The notes below the pieces were generated by a model. That model did not search any database and was not told the origin of the DNA. It saw nothing but the letters and a program-made list of their open reading frames with translations. Shown here piece after piece: positions 12,441 to 25,084 of a stretch of DNA of 64,000 bases. Positions within the stretch are counted from its first letter, which is position 1. Each line of letters starts with the position of its first letter. Source of the stretch: Panax quinquefolius (taxonomy: Eukaryota > Streptophyta > Magnoliopsida > Apiales > Araliaceae); contig CM035160.1 of assembly GCA_020205615.1 (NCBI GenBank), positions 6,426,437 to 6,490,436 on the forward strand. The letters are read 5' to 3'. The translations under genes were made by a program, and so were the position numbers.

Positions 12441-13690
12441 GAGATGACTTTCAACATAATATAAGCGTGAGGATAATGATATAAAGAATCAATCAAATGA
12501 GATAAAGGATAAATATTAAACATTTATAATATAATTTATCCAGGATTCAAGAATATGCCCATGTTATCAATCACTTAATAATCTCATAATCTAATAACAT
12601 TAATATTATAACAATATTTTAATCACTTCTTAAATTTATAAACAATTTATCTCAATTGTTTACGCTTTACCATATAATGCATTTAATCATTCAAAAATGC
12701 CATACTCATAAAATATCATCACCAATTATCAAATCCCTCATAAAAAATATGCATATATTCTATATAGGATTCTCTAGCCATAAAATCCTATTTTCAACTT
12801 TGTTACTTCACATAACATATTTAACTCATATGTTCGTAACTAAACTATTTTCATGAAAAATACCAAATTAGTCCCAAAAATATTTCTTTTCTGGGATTTA
12901 GCATAATATAGTCCCATAATGAAAATATATTTTTCTCGGAATTTTTAAAATTCATTTACTATTTTTCAAAAATCAATTTCTAATTAATTCCTTAAGAAAT
13001 TAGCTACCTCAAGTTTAACTCCAAAAATTCCCAAATCTTGGCAGGACCTTACACATGTTAACGTGAGCTTCTAGTTTAAATTTCATGGTCATCGGAGTTA
13101 TAGAACTCCGGTTATAGCGTTTTTCGTCGGAAAAACCTAAATATTGAAATAGTCATAACTTGCTCATTTTAAGTCAGAATGAGCTCATTTTTGGACAGGA
13201 GGTACTTTATACCATATACTTTCATGTCCCAAAAAGGCCAGAATTTTTCTCAAAATTTAAGTGGCCGAAACAGCCCCTTCAAATTTTGGACAGCAACCTT
13301 TTTGAAATTTCCAGCTTTTACATCTTTTACTAAAATCAGTTCACACAAAAATCTACAATATCTTTTCCAGTAATTCCACTTGGATTAGTTAGGTAACTCA
13401 TAGATCTAACTCTAGGACTTGACCACATTCAAAAATTCAAAATATAATAAGAGATATGGTCAATTGAATTTCATGTTACGTTTTTCACCAAAATCTGATT
13501 TTCAACTCTTTGTGATTTCTAAGAAACTTTCATGTTTTTACATACTAACCAACATAACTCATCATAAAACTTACTAATACCACGAATACCCATGATTTTC
13601 ATTATTCCAATGCTTTTATTATGACTTTCATCATAAACCACGTAAACTGCTCATTTAGTTGAAGAAATATTTGAGGTTTAAGAAATGGGT
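12441..13690 (-). other. Non-coding internal segment of element B, shared with A
   Basis: AT-rich, no supported ORF, collinear with 1-1240. It joins the RT N-terminus remnant at about 13690 and the minisatellite at about 12440. It contains the inverted pair around GGAGTTATAGAACTCC (13096-13111). It replaces RT, RNase H and integrase. Confidence 0.6.
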
Positions 13691-14700
13691 TTTTATCTTT
13701 GGGTCAATACAAAATTCGATTTCACGCTAAAAGTAGGCTAAGAAGTCTTCAAGAATACGCCAGAAATTTATTAATAATAGAAATATCATTCAAAAACTCT
13801 GTGACTCTCATCCAAGACTTGGATAGTACGTCACATTGATACCAACTGTGACTTCTATCCCTTAACCTAGATAGCACCTCACAATGATACCTATAAACTT
13901 GCCATCTTCATTCACGATGTCGCCTATAGAAAGTCCGGCTTCAGTGCATTCCACACAAGGAAGTCAACAACGAAAGGTTCGGGGCTCTTTACTTATGGCT
14001 TGATATGACAATAATTGACTTTAGTAGTTTGGTTATGAATATAAAAGCTAACAACCTTACGAAAAGAATGATGAGTAGTTAACCAATTGATTCCTAAAAT
14101 ACCATCAAAGGCAAATATTTTCAAAGAGATAATATCGACGAATAACGTGAAAGTGTTTATTTGAAACAACAAGATTAATAAACAATTGGAGGTAACGAAG
14201 GTTTCTCCCAACGAAGTTTCAACCAATAAGTTAAAGTCTAACTCCTGAGTCAAATTTAAATGTTGAACGCAAGCAAATGAGAGATAAAATCATGGGTAGA
14301 ACCGGTATCTTATAAGGTATAGACTTCGCAAGAATTTATAATTAACTAACCCGTCTAACTTCGTTCGAGTCACTTGCTTTTTAAGAAGTCATGAAAACGC
14401 TCTTCATGAAACCAATTCGACTTTGTTTTATCCAGATCCGCCTTTGGTGCCACCGTCCCAAATGGACTTGACTTTGGTGCACACAAAATCGAGCTAAATG
14501 ACCTTCTATTCTTGAAATTTCCACTTCTATTATCTTGGCCATGATTACCACCGAAGTGGTTACCATTCTTGGCATGATAATTTCTCCCACGATGGTCATC
14601 ATTGTTCCGATGGTCGTTACCGCCGGTATGATTATTATCGTGTTGTTGGTCGTTACCTTTTGGTTGAGCTGACTCATTATCGCTCTCCCAATAACCGGAG
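13691..14700 (-). pseudogene. gag tail, protease and RT N-terminus remnant of element B
   Basis: Minus strand. Gag tail at about 14700-14400 (asn/gly-rich region, then REGHLARFC with the first knuckle deleted). Protease at about 14340-13990 with VETSLGETF, then ISLKIFAFDGILGINWL, the flap/late-domain pattern seen in C, D and H. The start of RT ends at about 13690. The reading frame is longer here than in A (an open 86-aa stretch at 13993-14253). The catalytic D-T/S-G part is frame-broken. Confidence 0.75.
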
Positions 14701-14902
14701 CCCTATTCACACATCTAAATACAAACACCATCACAAAACAAGGGTTAATTAATATGCAACATATTATCACTATACTCGACCGACCAATCAACTACCAAAT
14801 AAACTTAGGTAGGTCATACTAGAGAAGGAATTCCCGCTCTCCCTCCTAGTACTATTCTCACATCTTAGCCAGGATCATATCCCTAAGCTCGATACCAACC
14901 CG
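14701..14902 (-). other. Leader and primer-binding site of element B
   Basis: On the minus strand, immediately inside the LTR: GGGTTGGTATCGAGCTTAGG, an initiator-methionine tRNA type primer site. The AGTACTAGGAGGGAGAGCGG leader tract follows, and then TTAATTAACCCTTGTTTTG just before a deletion that removes nearly all of gag. Confidence 0.7.
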
Positions 14903-15368
14903 TGACGCCCCAAAATTAAGTATACATCACCCATCTTGGGTCGCCACTTACATGGTACATAAATTCAAATACAACTTACTAATATAACTGCTGTATGTAC
15001 AATACGACATAAATCGTGAGTTTGAATACAAATATCGCTAGATAGATATTATACAAACTCAAAAGGAGTCCTCATTACAACTATTATCACACTATTTCAC
15101 GGTAATAGTGAGGACTACTAATGCTATCCTCCGGACCATTACTCCGCTTTCCCAGGCTTTCGTCCCAAATATGTTCTCATTTCACGAAGAGAACAAAGAA
15201 AGAAAGGGTGAGCTCAACTAGCCCAAGAAGAAATATTATGACTAAGATAATGCGAATAAATTATCATTAGCCTTGAACAATGTTAAATCGATAAAATACA
15301 ATATAACAACACGTTTTAATCTGCGGCGGAATATGTAATCCATTAAAAGAGTCAAGTAGAGAATAAAG
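14903..15368 (-). repeat. 5' LTR of element B, inner part (U5 side)
   Basis: Matches the GGGGCGTCA end of A's and B's other LTRs. It breaks at 15364-15368 (TAAAG), the target site of element C. The LTR resumes at 25085 with TAAAGTCTACTATC; the uninterrupted form AATAAAGTCTACTATC is present at 9299-9314 in B's 3' LTR. Confidence 0.85.
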
Positions 15369-15888
15369 TGTAAGACCCAACTTTTTAATAAATAAAGATG
15401 AATTTTCTATAAATATTATTTTTGAATATTATGGAATAATTTGATATAATGTTATAGTTGTGGGTAATATTTATAAATTTTGCAAAGTATGCAAGTGGTT
15501 ATATTATATTCGATTGGTGGGGAATATTCGGTTTAGCGAGGGAATATTAAATGTAACTACTCAATCATTGGTGGACCCTACAAATGTAATTATTGTCGGA
15601 TTGAGAAAAAGACAAAAATATTTTATTGAAATAACGGCGGAAGTTTTCTGGTAGTTCTTGTTGAACTACTTTAGTAGTAAAAATGCGATGTCGTGTGATT
15701 GCATAAGTAGCACACGGTATTGATTATTGATCTTTATGTGAGAAGTCACTCAGTTTGATTCCATTATTATCGATTAATAATATGAATTATTATAGCGATA
15801 ATGACGTTTTGTTTTATTCAAACATCTTTTTTATATAAAATAGAATACTTTATTAAAGTTATTCTATAAATAGAATATATTATATTTT

Positions 15889-15962
15889 ATTATGCATAGT
15901 ATTGCATAGTGTTTTTTGCATAGTGTTTTTGCATAGTATTGCATAGTGTTTGCATAGTAAAA
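15889..15962 (+). repeat. TGCATAGTGTT tandem repeat in U3 of C
   Basis: Five to six imperfect copies of an 11-16 bp unit (TGCATAGT plus a variable T run) lie between U3 and the TATA box. The 3' LTR has the same array at about 23177-23242. A's and B's LTRs have fewer copies (around 4320-4350 and 10655-10692). Confidence 0.7.
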
Positions 15963-16086
15963 TGTTTTTATATAAATATAATATATTATATTTTATTTAA
16001 AAGATTTTCTTTAAATATGAATAGTCAGATTAAAAGTAAATCAATCTAGACCAGTTCATGGATTAGTTCTTATGCATTCCATTTTC

Positions 16087-16096
16087 CTATAAATAG
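16087..16096 (+). promoter_or_regulatory. TATA box of C's LTR promoter
   Basis: CTATAAATAG preceded by CCATTTTC and followed by AAGCTCATTCC. The 3' LTR has CTATAAATGA at 23365-23374. Confidence 0.65.
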
Positions 16097-16269
16097 AAGC
16101 TCATTCCTTCATTATTTTCTTACGAATTCATTGAAACTCTAGAGAGAAATTATAGAGAGAAGCTATAGAGAAAGTTATAGAAAGAAGAAGAGTATTCTCG
16201 CTACTTCACTACTTCTATTTCAGGTTCTTTTACGGTAAGGGGTGTTATTCTTTCTTCTTGAAGAGAACT

Positions 16270-16740
16270 TACATTATTCCATTCACTATATTACATTGGA
16301 ATAACTTTGTAAAAGTGGCATACCCTATACATAACTTTGTCACACGCCAGCATACCCTATACTTGGTGAAATTCTTATGTTATTCCATTGCTTATTTATT
16401 ACATTTGGAATAACTTTTGTATCTGTGATTTACCTATACTTGGTGACATTCTTCTATTATTACATTGGAACATCACATGCATGTGTTTTTTACACCGGAC
16501 TGGTTTCCGCTTTTATTATTACATTTGGAACATCCATCGTGTGTTTTACACCCACTGGTTAAAATCTTTATCATTCTGTTGAATATCCTATCTGTGTGTT
16601 TTACAGGATCCAGTTCCATCTTTATTATTACATTGGAACATCCTGCCGGTGTGAATTTCACCGACACAGATTCGTTATTATTATTCTGTGGAATAACTTT
16701 GCTACATCTGCAATCACCGCATGTCGTGGTGATTTCTTTT
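16270..16740 (+). repeat. Minisatellite in R-U5 of C's 5' LTR
   Basis: About seven units of roughly 60-70 bp. Each has 'TTATTACATTGGAA' and, in the middle units, 'GTGTTTTACACCGGACTGG'. It is transcribed sequence downstream of the TATA box. Overlapping ORFs at 16377-17027 are periodic translations without domain similarity. Confidence 0.7.
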
Positions 16741-17799
16741 GTTATTCCATTCTTTATTATACCCAAATGGTTAAAACTTTGACTTCTATACTCCATGAAA
16801 TTAGTAGAATATCCTTGATATTTGCGTTTCATCGATATCTTTTCACGGAAATATTCTTACGATCATTCTTGAATTTTACTCTACAAAGCGATGTCGTGTT
16901 GACAATTTGGGCGTTAATAATTCTGGATAAAATAATTCTTGAACTTGTTTTATTGAATTCTTATATCATTGTCATCATCCTCATGTTTATATATTTTTTT
17001 TTTCAAAGTCATACATGGCACATGTAGGCGTGGATGGACTTGGTATGATTATGACCGAGGATTATTCGTAGTAATCATGGCCGTAATGTTACAAATGATG
17101 TGATTAAAAATCCTCGATGGTAGTAGTGCATTGATGGATGATTGTTGGCATGATCATGACCATTAATGAATACACAACTATTCTTGGCGTAGATGCGGGA
17201 ATAATTGTGATCGTGATACTTAAGAATATCCTTGGCCGTAGTAGTGCGGGGGGTGATTCGATGATGTGGATTATTTATTAAAGTGAGTCTCAAATATATA
17301 TGATGATGAAAAACCTTTTAAAATCATAAAAGATAGTAGATTTTATTTTCTACTTGACTCTTTTAATGGAATGCATATTCATTGCAGATTAAACCGGTTT
17401 ATCTATTGTATTTTATCGTTTAACATTGTTGAAGACTATTGATAATTTATTCTGCATTATCTTAGTCATAATATTTCTTCTTTGGGCTAGTTGAGCTCAC
17501 CCTTTCTTTCATTATTCTTCTTGAAATGAGAATATAAATTTGGACGAGTCGGGAAACGCAGTGATGGTCCTGAAGATAGCATTAGTAGTCCTCACTTATT
17601 ACGTGAAATAGTGTGATAATAATTGTAATGAGGACTTTTTGTTTGAGTTTGTATAATATCTAGTAGACGATATTTTATTTAAACTCACGATTTATGTCGT
17701 ATTATACCCGACGGTATATTAATAAGTTGTATTTAAATTTACATACCATGTAAGTGGCGACCCAAGATGGGTGATGTATACCTAATTTTGGGGCGTCAC

Positions 17800-17973
17800 G
17801 GTTGAATATCGAGCTAAGGATATGATCCTGGCTAAGATGTGAGAAAAGTACTAGGAGGGAGGAGGGGGAATACCTTATTTAGTATGACCTACCTAAATTT
17901 ATGTCTTTATTTTATTGGTTGAATTAATATAAAGATAATTGTTTCATGTCAATTATTTTTTTTTTTTGTGGCG
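17800..17973 (+). other. Leader of element C
   Basis: Degenerate primer site (TTGAATATCGAGC against TTGGTATCAGAGC), the CTAGGAGGGAGGAGGGGG tract, and a long T run (about 17957-17967) just before the gag ATG. Confidence 0.6.
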
Positions 17974-19200
17974 ATGTCTGAAAATGACATCGAGAATGTT
18001 GAGAATAGCAATGGAGCCAAAGCGCGATCGTTGATTCACCACATATCGATAATCGAGGATAATGTGCATCGAAGGCGACAATCCTCATGCAAACAACAAC
18101 ACTTGACCAAATGATGAATGATCAAATGTTCGGAGGCTTTATGCGAATTTATGCAACAATGAAAGAGAGAGGCGACTCGTCCAAAACGTGGGTGGAAATA
18201 CGGAAAACTCTCTCGGTGGTCACCGCTAAACAATTCAAGGAGCTGGACCACCGGAGTTTAAGGGAGAGCAAAAAGCACTTCCGCGGAAGCATGGATAAAG
18301 CAGATTACCAAGATATTTGATGTCTTGGGATGCTCCGAGGAGCAAAAGGTTCCACTTTCACGCCTTTATGTTGCGTGGAGAGGCGATTCTTTGGTGGGAA
18401 TCGGTAAAAGCGTACTCAACTTCTTTGTCTTGAAGATATCTTGGGAGAAGTTCGGGAGTTACATTCAACGACAAATACTTTCTGAAAGTATTAAGCCACA
18501 TGAAGGAGGTGGAGTTTATCAAGTTGGAACAAAACAATATGGCCAGTGTCGCAATACGAGGCAAAATTTGCGGAGTTATCACGGTTTTCGTCCCAACTGG
18601 TGGATAATGAAGAGAATGGGCGAATGTGTTTTAAGAGGTTTGAAGTCGGAGATCGTCAACATCTTATTTCTCATAAACCGTGTTTGTATTCGGATGTTGT
18701 AAATAGGGCTCGATTAGTGGAGGCGCGATAACGAGTCAACGCAACTAAAAAGAGAGCGGTAAAGCAAAGTTATAATACTAGCGAGTAGTCATCGAAGCGG
18801 TGACAACAATAGCGTGGAGGAATCAACGGGCGGATATGGTAACCACTTGGTGGTAATCGGGGCCAAAACAATAAAATGGACATTTCAAAAAACGGAGATT
18901 CAACAATGATGGAAAGAGCGTCGGCACCGGCAAAGACTCCGTTGTTAAGGAAGGAGAAAGACCACCTATCATATGCTTCAAATGCGGAGAAGAGGGACAC
19001 ATCGGTTCGAATCGTGCCATGCCGTCAAAGCGTGTTATAATTGTGGAAGAGAAGGTCACTTAGCTCGATTTTTGTCGTTTCTCAAGACAAATTCAACTAG
19101 GATGGAGGCACCAAAGGTAGTCCCGGAAAAGTCAAAACCGTTAGTCTGAGGAGGCGTTTGTTGTGACCTCCCGGAGAGCAAGGAACCCGAATGAGGTCAT
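17974..19200 (+). pseudogene. gag of element C (frame-broken)
   Basis: The ATG at 17974 gives MSENDIENVENSN. A matrix/capsid-like part follows (MMNDQMFGGFMRIY at about 18110; FDVLGCSEEQKVPLSRLYV-like text at about 18310-18375; LNDKYF.. region at about 18460). Two CCHC knuckles are visible: CFKCGEEGHIGSN (18974-19012) and CYNCGREGHLARF (from 19033). The terminal cysteine is lost in both by small shifts. Gag would package the element RNA. Frame breaks make this copy defective as written. Confidence 0.75.
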
Positions 19201-22200
19201 CACGGGTAAAACTTATCATAAACTCTAATGAAGTCTACACTTTATTTGATCTGGGTTCTACCCATTCTTTTATTTCTCCTACTTGCGCTCATCGATTAAA
19301 TTTGACTCGAGAAATTAGACTTTGACTTATCTGTGGAAACTCCGTTGGGAGAAACCTTCATTACATCCACTTGTTTATAAGTCTTGTTTGGTTCAAATCG
19401 GTACCCTCACATTACACAATCGATCTTATTTCATTAAAAATACTTGCATTTGACGTGATTCTAGGGATTGATTGGTTAACTACTTATCATGCAAAAATTG
19501 ATTGTTTTAAATAAGTTGTTAGCTTTCATATTCCTAATCAACCTATTATCTTGAATTCAAACGACCAAACCATTAAAATCAATCACGGTCATCTCGAAGC
19601 CATAAAATTTATTCGTTTATTGAAAAATGGATGTCAAGCTTTCTTAGCTCATGTCACGATTTAAACAAAAATAAATCGAGTTTTGAAGCGATATTTCTAT
19701 TGTTAATAAATTTCTGGCGTATTCCCAAGAACTTCACAGCCTACCCCAGGCGTGAAATTGAATTTTGTATCGACCTTGAACGATGTGACAAAAACCTATT
19801 TCAAAAGCCCATGTCGAATGGCTCTATTGAACTTCGGAGTTAAAGACCCAATGCGCAGGAATTGTTGAGACATTGGCTTTATTAGTCCTAGTACTTCTCC
19901 TTGGGGTGCTCTGTTCTATTAAATGAAGAAGAAAAGATGGAAGTATCGACTTTGTATTGATTATCGGGAGTTGAATCATGTCACCATCAAAAATAGGTAT
20001 CCATTGCCACGTATTGATGACTGTTTGACCCGATTCTGAGAGCCAAATTCTTTTCAAAGATTGATCTTCGTTCCGGATATCACCAATTGAAGATTAGAAC
20101 CGTGACATTCCAAAGACGGCTTTTGAACTCCGATGCGGGCATTATGAATTCTAGTCGTATCCTTTGGATTGACTAATGCTCTCTATTTGCCTTCATGGAT
20201 ATGATGAACCAAGTATTCAAGGAATATTTAGATCACTTTGTGGTCGTCTTTATTGATGACATCCTTATTTATTCCAAAGCGCCGTGAAGATCATGAAAGC
20301 AACACTTGAGGTGACACTCCAAAAGCTTCGTGAATATAAGCTTTATGCCAGTTGAAGAAATCGCGAGTTACGGCTTGAAGAAGTAGCATTCCTTGAGTAC
20401 GTGGTATCAAGTCATGGAATATCTGTTGACCAAAGAAAGATAGAAGCTATTCAAAGTTTGGGAACAACCTAAATCGATGGCCAAAAAGTCGTGTAGCTTT
20501 CTCGGTTTAAATTGGTTATTATCGGAGATTAAATGGAAGGATTTTCTCGAATCGCTTTCTCCATTGACTTCGGTGACTCGAAAAGATACAAAGTTCGGTT
20601 GGAGCGAAGAATGTGAGAAGAGTTTTCAAGAACTCGAGAAGAGACTTATTTCATTTTGTTACGACAATACCATCCGGCTCGGAGGGATTTGTCATCTCGG
20701 TGATGATGCTTGAGCAAAGGTTGGGATGTGTTCTTATGCAACATGGAAAAGTTATAGCTTTATGCCTCACGACAACTCAAAGAATATGAGAGGAATTATC
20801 CTACTCATGATCCGGGTTAGCGGTTGTTATCTTCTGCTTAAAATTTGGAGGCATTACTTGTATGGGGAGAAAGTGGAGATCTTTACGGATCATAAAAAGC
20901 CTCAAATATTTCTTCACTCAAAAGGAACTCAACGTGCGACAACGACGTTGGCTTGAAGCTGTTGAAAGATTATGATCATACCATCCAATACCATCCTCGG
21001 AAAAGCGAACGTGGTAGGCGATGCATTGAGTAGAAGATCGTATGCAAATCTGAGTGCGTTATTGTCAACCTGAAGGCCCATTTGTGTGACTTGCAAAGGA
21101 TGGAGATAGAGTTAAAGACTCGAGGGACGCGTGTGATGATAAGCGAATATCTGAGTAGAGCAGACTTTAATCGATAAAGTTAAAGTTTTCTTTCAGCTAC
21201 GGACACAGGTTGATGCGTATGAGAAAAAGAAAGTGCAAGAGGTGTGCTATCTGGGAAGCAAGAATCGATGAAGAAGGAATACTTGAGTCGACTCCGGACT
21301 TTGTGTTCTAACGACCACGATTTAAAGTATAATATCATGATGGAGCGCACAACACACCATTTGCAATCCATCTGGGGAGTACCAAAATGTATCATGATAT
21401 TAAACGGCGTACATTTTGGTGGAGCAATATATGAAGAGAGATAAGCTATTTGTTTATCTCAAGGTGTCTAACTTGTCAACGAGTTAAAGCGGAGCATCAA
21501 GTACCAAAAGGTCCATTGCAACCACTTGAAATTCTAGAATGGAAGTGGGAGCACATTACCATGGATTTAGTTCTGGGTCTTCCTAAGGTTTCTCAAGGCA
21601 TTGATGCGATTTGGGTCATTGTTGATAGATTGACCAAGTCTGCTCATTTCTTCGAAATCTGAGAAACTTATACACTTGAACGTCTTGCTTTATATGTACA
21701 TAAACGAGATTGTAAGATCATGGTATCTTAGGGTATCCATAGTTTCCGATCGAGACCCAAGATTCACTTCACGATTTTGGGTTAGTTTGCAAAAAGCTAT
21801 GGGCGCAGACTTACGATTTAGCTTCGGCGTATCATCCTCGAGACGGACGGACGATCGGAGAGGACTATTCAAACTCTTGAAGATCTATTAAGACTCGTGT
21901 TCTTGATTTCAAGGGAGTTGGGACAAGTTCTTACCATTGGTGGAGTTTTCCTACAACAACGATTATCAAGCAAGTATTGGCATGGCTCCATTCGAGCGTT
22001 ATGCGGAAGAAAGTGTCGTTTCTCGATTATCTTTGGGATGAGGTGGGTGAAACAACGTTGTTGGGGACCGAGAGTTGATACGTATGACTACGGAAAAGAT
22101 TCAAATGATCCGACAACGATAAAAACCTCACAAAATCGACAAAAGAGTTATCTTGATCTTCATCGAAAGGACGTGGAATTTGATATAGGAGATCGTGTGT

Positions 22201-22640
22201 TGTTAAAAGTTGCTCCGTGGAAAGGAGTTACAAGATTTGGAAAGAGAGAAAACTTAATCCTCGATTCATCGGTCCATTTTAATCCTCGATCGAGTAGGAA
22301 TCGTAGGCTATAGACTCGCTTTCTGCCAAATATGTCTCGTGTTCATAACGTTTTTCACATATCCATATTACGTAAATATGTGAAAGACCCGAACCATATT
22401 ATTGAGTTAGAACCGGGATGAAATAGCGGAAGATTTGGCGTATGAAGAGGTTCTGTTCAAATTTTGGATAAGAAGGAACATATTCTACGCTCGAGGTTAT
22501 ACCTCAAATCAAAGTTTTGTGGAGAAACCACGATGTTGAGGAAATGACTTGGGAGTTAGAATCGAAATGAAATCAAGGTATCCTTATCTCTTGACATACC
22601 AGTCGTATACACTAATTTCGAGGCGAAATTTCATAAGAAG
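19201..22640 (+). pseudogene. pol of element C: protease, RT, RNase H, integrase, chromodomain-like tail
   Basis: Protease active-site region D-L-G-S-T-H-S-F begins at 19248 (the threonine codon reads CTG), with LGIDWL later. RT at about 19720-20560 has FIDD at 20249-20260 and FLGLNWL at about 20499. RNase H at about 20700-21050 (IFTDHKKPQIF). Integrase at about 21340-22100 has zinc-domain cysteines in [13 protein letters not shown], the core start [10 protein letters not shown] with [14 protein letters not shown], and [16 protein letters not shown] for the second aspartate. The GPF/chromodomain-like C-terminus is at 22180-22610. The last codons run into the polypurine tract. Many indels. Confidence 0.85.
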
Positions 22641-22646
22641 GGAGGT

Positions 22647-25084
22647 TGTAAGACCCCAACTTTTAATAAATAAAGATGAATTTTCTATAAATATTATTTT
22701 TGAATATTATGGAATAATTTGATATAATGTTATAGTTGTGGGTAATATTTATAAATTTTGCAAAGTATCACAGTGGTTATATTATATTCGATTGGTGGGG
22801 GAATATTCGGTTTAGCGAGGAATATTAAATGCAATGACTCAATCATTGGTGGACCCTACAACGAAATTATTGTCGGATTGAAAAAAAAAAAAATATTTTA
22901 TTGAAATAACGGCGGAAGTTTTCTGAAGTAGTTCTTGTTGAACTACTCGGTAGTAAAAGTACGATGTCGATGTCGTGTGGTTGCATAGTAGCACTACGGT
23001 ATTGATTATTGATCTTTATGTGAGAAGTCACTCGGTTTGATTCCATTATTATTCGATTAATAATATGAATTATTATAGCGATAATGACGTTTTGTTTTAT
23101 TGAAACATCTTTTTATATAAAATAGAATACTTTATTAAAGTTATTACATAAATAGAATATATTATATTTTATTATGCGTAGTATTGCATAGTGTTTTGCA
23201 TAGTGTTTTGCGTAGTATTGCATAGTGTTTGCATAGTAAAATGTTTTTATATAAATATAATATATTATATTTTATTTAAAAGATTTTTCTTTAAATATGG
23301 ACCGTCGAGTTAAAGTAAATCAATCTAGGCCGTTCATGGATTGAATTCTTATGCATTCCATTTTCTATAAATGAAGCTCATTCCTTCATTATTTTCTTAC
23401 GAATTCATTGAAACTACAGAGAGAAATTATAGAGAGAAGTATAGAGAAAAGTTATAGAAAGAAGAAGAGTATTCTATTTCTTCCACTACTTCTATATTCA
23501 GGTTCTTTTTTTACGGTAAGGGGTGTTATTCTTTCTTCTTGAAGAGAAACTTACATTATTCCATTCACTATATTACATTGGAATAACTTTTGTAAAAGTG
23601 GCATACCCTACATAACATAACCTCGTCTGGCATACCCTATACTTGGTGAAATTCTTATGTTATTCCATTGCTTATTTATTACATTGGAATAACTTTTGTA
23701 TCTGTGATTTACCTATACTTGGTGACATTCTTCTATTATTACATTGGAACATCCTATGCATGTGTTTTACAGGACTGGTTAGATTTTATTATTACTGTTG
23801 GAACATCACATGCATGTGTTTTTACAGGACACAGGTTAAAATCTTTATCGATACATTGGAATATCCTATACATGTGTTTTACACCAGGATGCAGTTCCAT
23901 CTTTATTATTACATTGGAACATCACAGCTTGTGTGAATTTCACGACACAGTTCCGTTATTATTATTACATTGGAATAACTTTTATACATCTGAATCTGCG
24001 TGCGTGGTGATTTCTTTTGTTATTCCATTCTTTATTATACCCGGTTGGTTAAAACTTTGACTTCTATACTCCATGAAATTAGTAGAATATCCTTGATATT
24101 TGCGTTTCATCCGATATCTTTTCACGGAAATATTCTTGATCATTCTTGAATTTTACTCTACAAAGCGATGTCGTGTTGACAATTTGGACGTTAATAATTC
24201 TGGATAAAATAATTCTTGAACTTGTTTTATTGAATTCTTATATCATTGTCATCATCCTCATGTTTATATATTTTTTTTTCAAAGTCATACGTGGCTTTTG
24301 TAGAGCGTGGATGGACTTGGTATGATTATGACCGAGGATTATTCGGCGTAATCATGGCCAGTAATGTTACAAATGATGTGATTAAAAATCCTCGATGGTA
24401 GTAGTGCATTGATGGGCCGATTGTTGGCATGATCATGACCATTAATGAATACCAACTATTCTTGGCCGTAGTGCGCGGAATAATTGTGATCGTGATATTT
24501 AAGAATATCCTTGGCCGTAGTGCGGGGGTGATTCGATGATGTGGATTATTTATTAAAATTTGAGTCTCAAATATATATGATGATGAAAAACCTTTTAAAA
24601 TCATAAAAGATAGTAGATTTTATTTTCTACTTGACTCTTTTAATGGAATGCGTATTCATTGCGCAGTTAAACCGGGTTTATCTATTGTATTTTATCGGTT
24701 TAACATTGTTGAAGACTATTGATAATTTATTACGCATTATCTTAGTCATAATATTTCTTCTTTGGGCTAGTTGAGCTCACCCTTTCTTTCACCGTTCTCT
24801 TGAAATGAGAATATAAATTTGGAGACGAGTCGGGAAACGAGTGATGGTCCCGAAGATAGCATTAGTAGTCCTCACTATTACGTGAAATAGTGTGATAATA
24901 ATTATAATGAGGACTTTTTGTTTGAGTTTGTATAATATCTAGTAGAGCGATATTTGTATTTAAACTCACGGTTTATGTCGTATTATACCACAGCGGCTAT
25001 GTTAATAAGTTGTATTTAAATTTACATACCATGTAAGTGGCGACCCAAGATGGGTGATGTATACCTAATTTTGGGGGCGTCACA
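22647..25084 (+). repeat. 3' LTR of element C (2.44 kb)
   Basis: Begins TGTAAGACCCC right after the polypurine tract (AAGAAGGGAGG, 22634-22644) and ends GGGGGCGTCACA before the target repeat TAAAG. It is collinear with 15369-17799. Differences are mostly small indels and changes at CG/CTG sites. Confidence 0.9.
23540..24000 (+). repeat. Minisatellite in R-U5 of C's 3' LTR
   Basis: Same array as 16270-16740, with units containing 'TATTACATTGGAA' and 'ATGTGTTTTACAGGAC'. ORFs at 23643-24060 are translations of this repeat. Confidence 0.65.

Larger units (their letters stand above)
15369..17799 (+). repeat. 5' LTR of element C (2.43 kb)
   Basis: Begins TGTAAGACCC and ends GGGGCGTCAC, followed by a degenerate primer site (GGTTGAATATCGAGCTAAGG). 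U3 is about 0.72 kb with a TGCATAGT repeat; TATA at 16087-16096. The long R-U5 has the minisatellite and, near its 3' part, two or three 'ATCCTTGGCCGTAGTAGTGC' units related to B's 58-bp array. Confidence 0.9.
15369..25084 (+). mobile_element. Element C: Tekay-like chromovirus with both LTRs
   Basis: Full-length element: 5' LTR 15369-17799, internal 17800-22646, 3' LTR 22647-25084. It is flanked by the 5-bp direct repeat TAAAG (15364-15368 and 25085-25089). The LTRs are related to those of A and B (same TATA context, same minisatellite), so C may represent the coding-complete lineage from which A and B derive. All gag-pol domains are present in order, but in many broken frames. Confidence 0.9.

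Noticed and set aside
13800..13905. A second primer-binding site or LTR edge (TTGGTATCA next to GTCACA on the minus strand, near 13840)
   Set aside because: The adjoining sequence is collinear remnant pol, and no TG...CA unit or repeat partner could be found. Probably a coincidental match.
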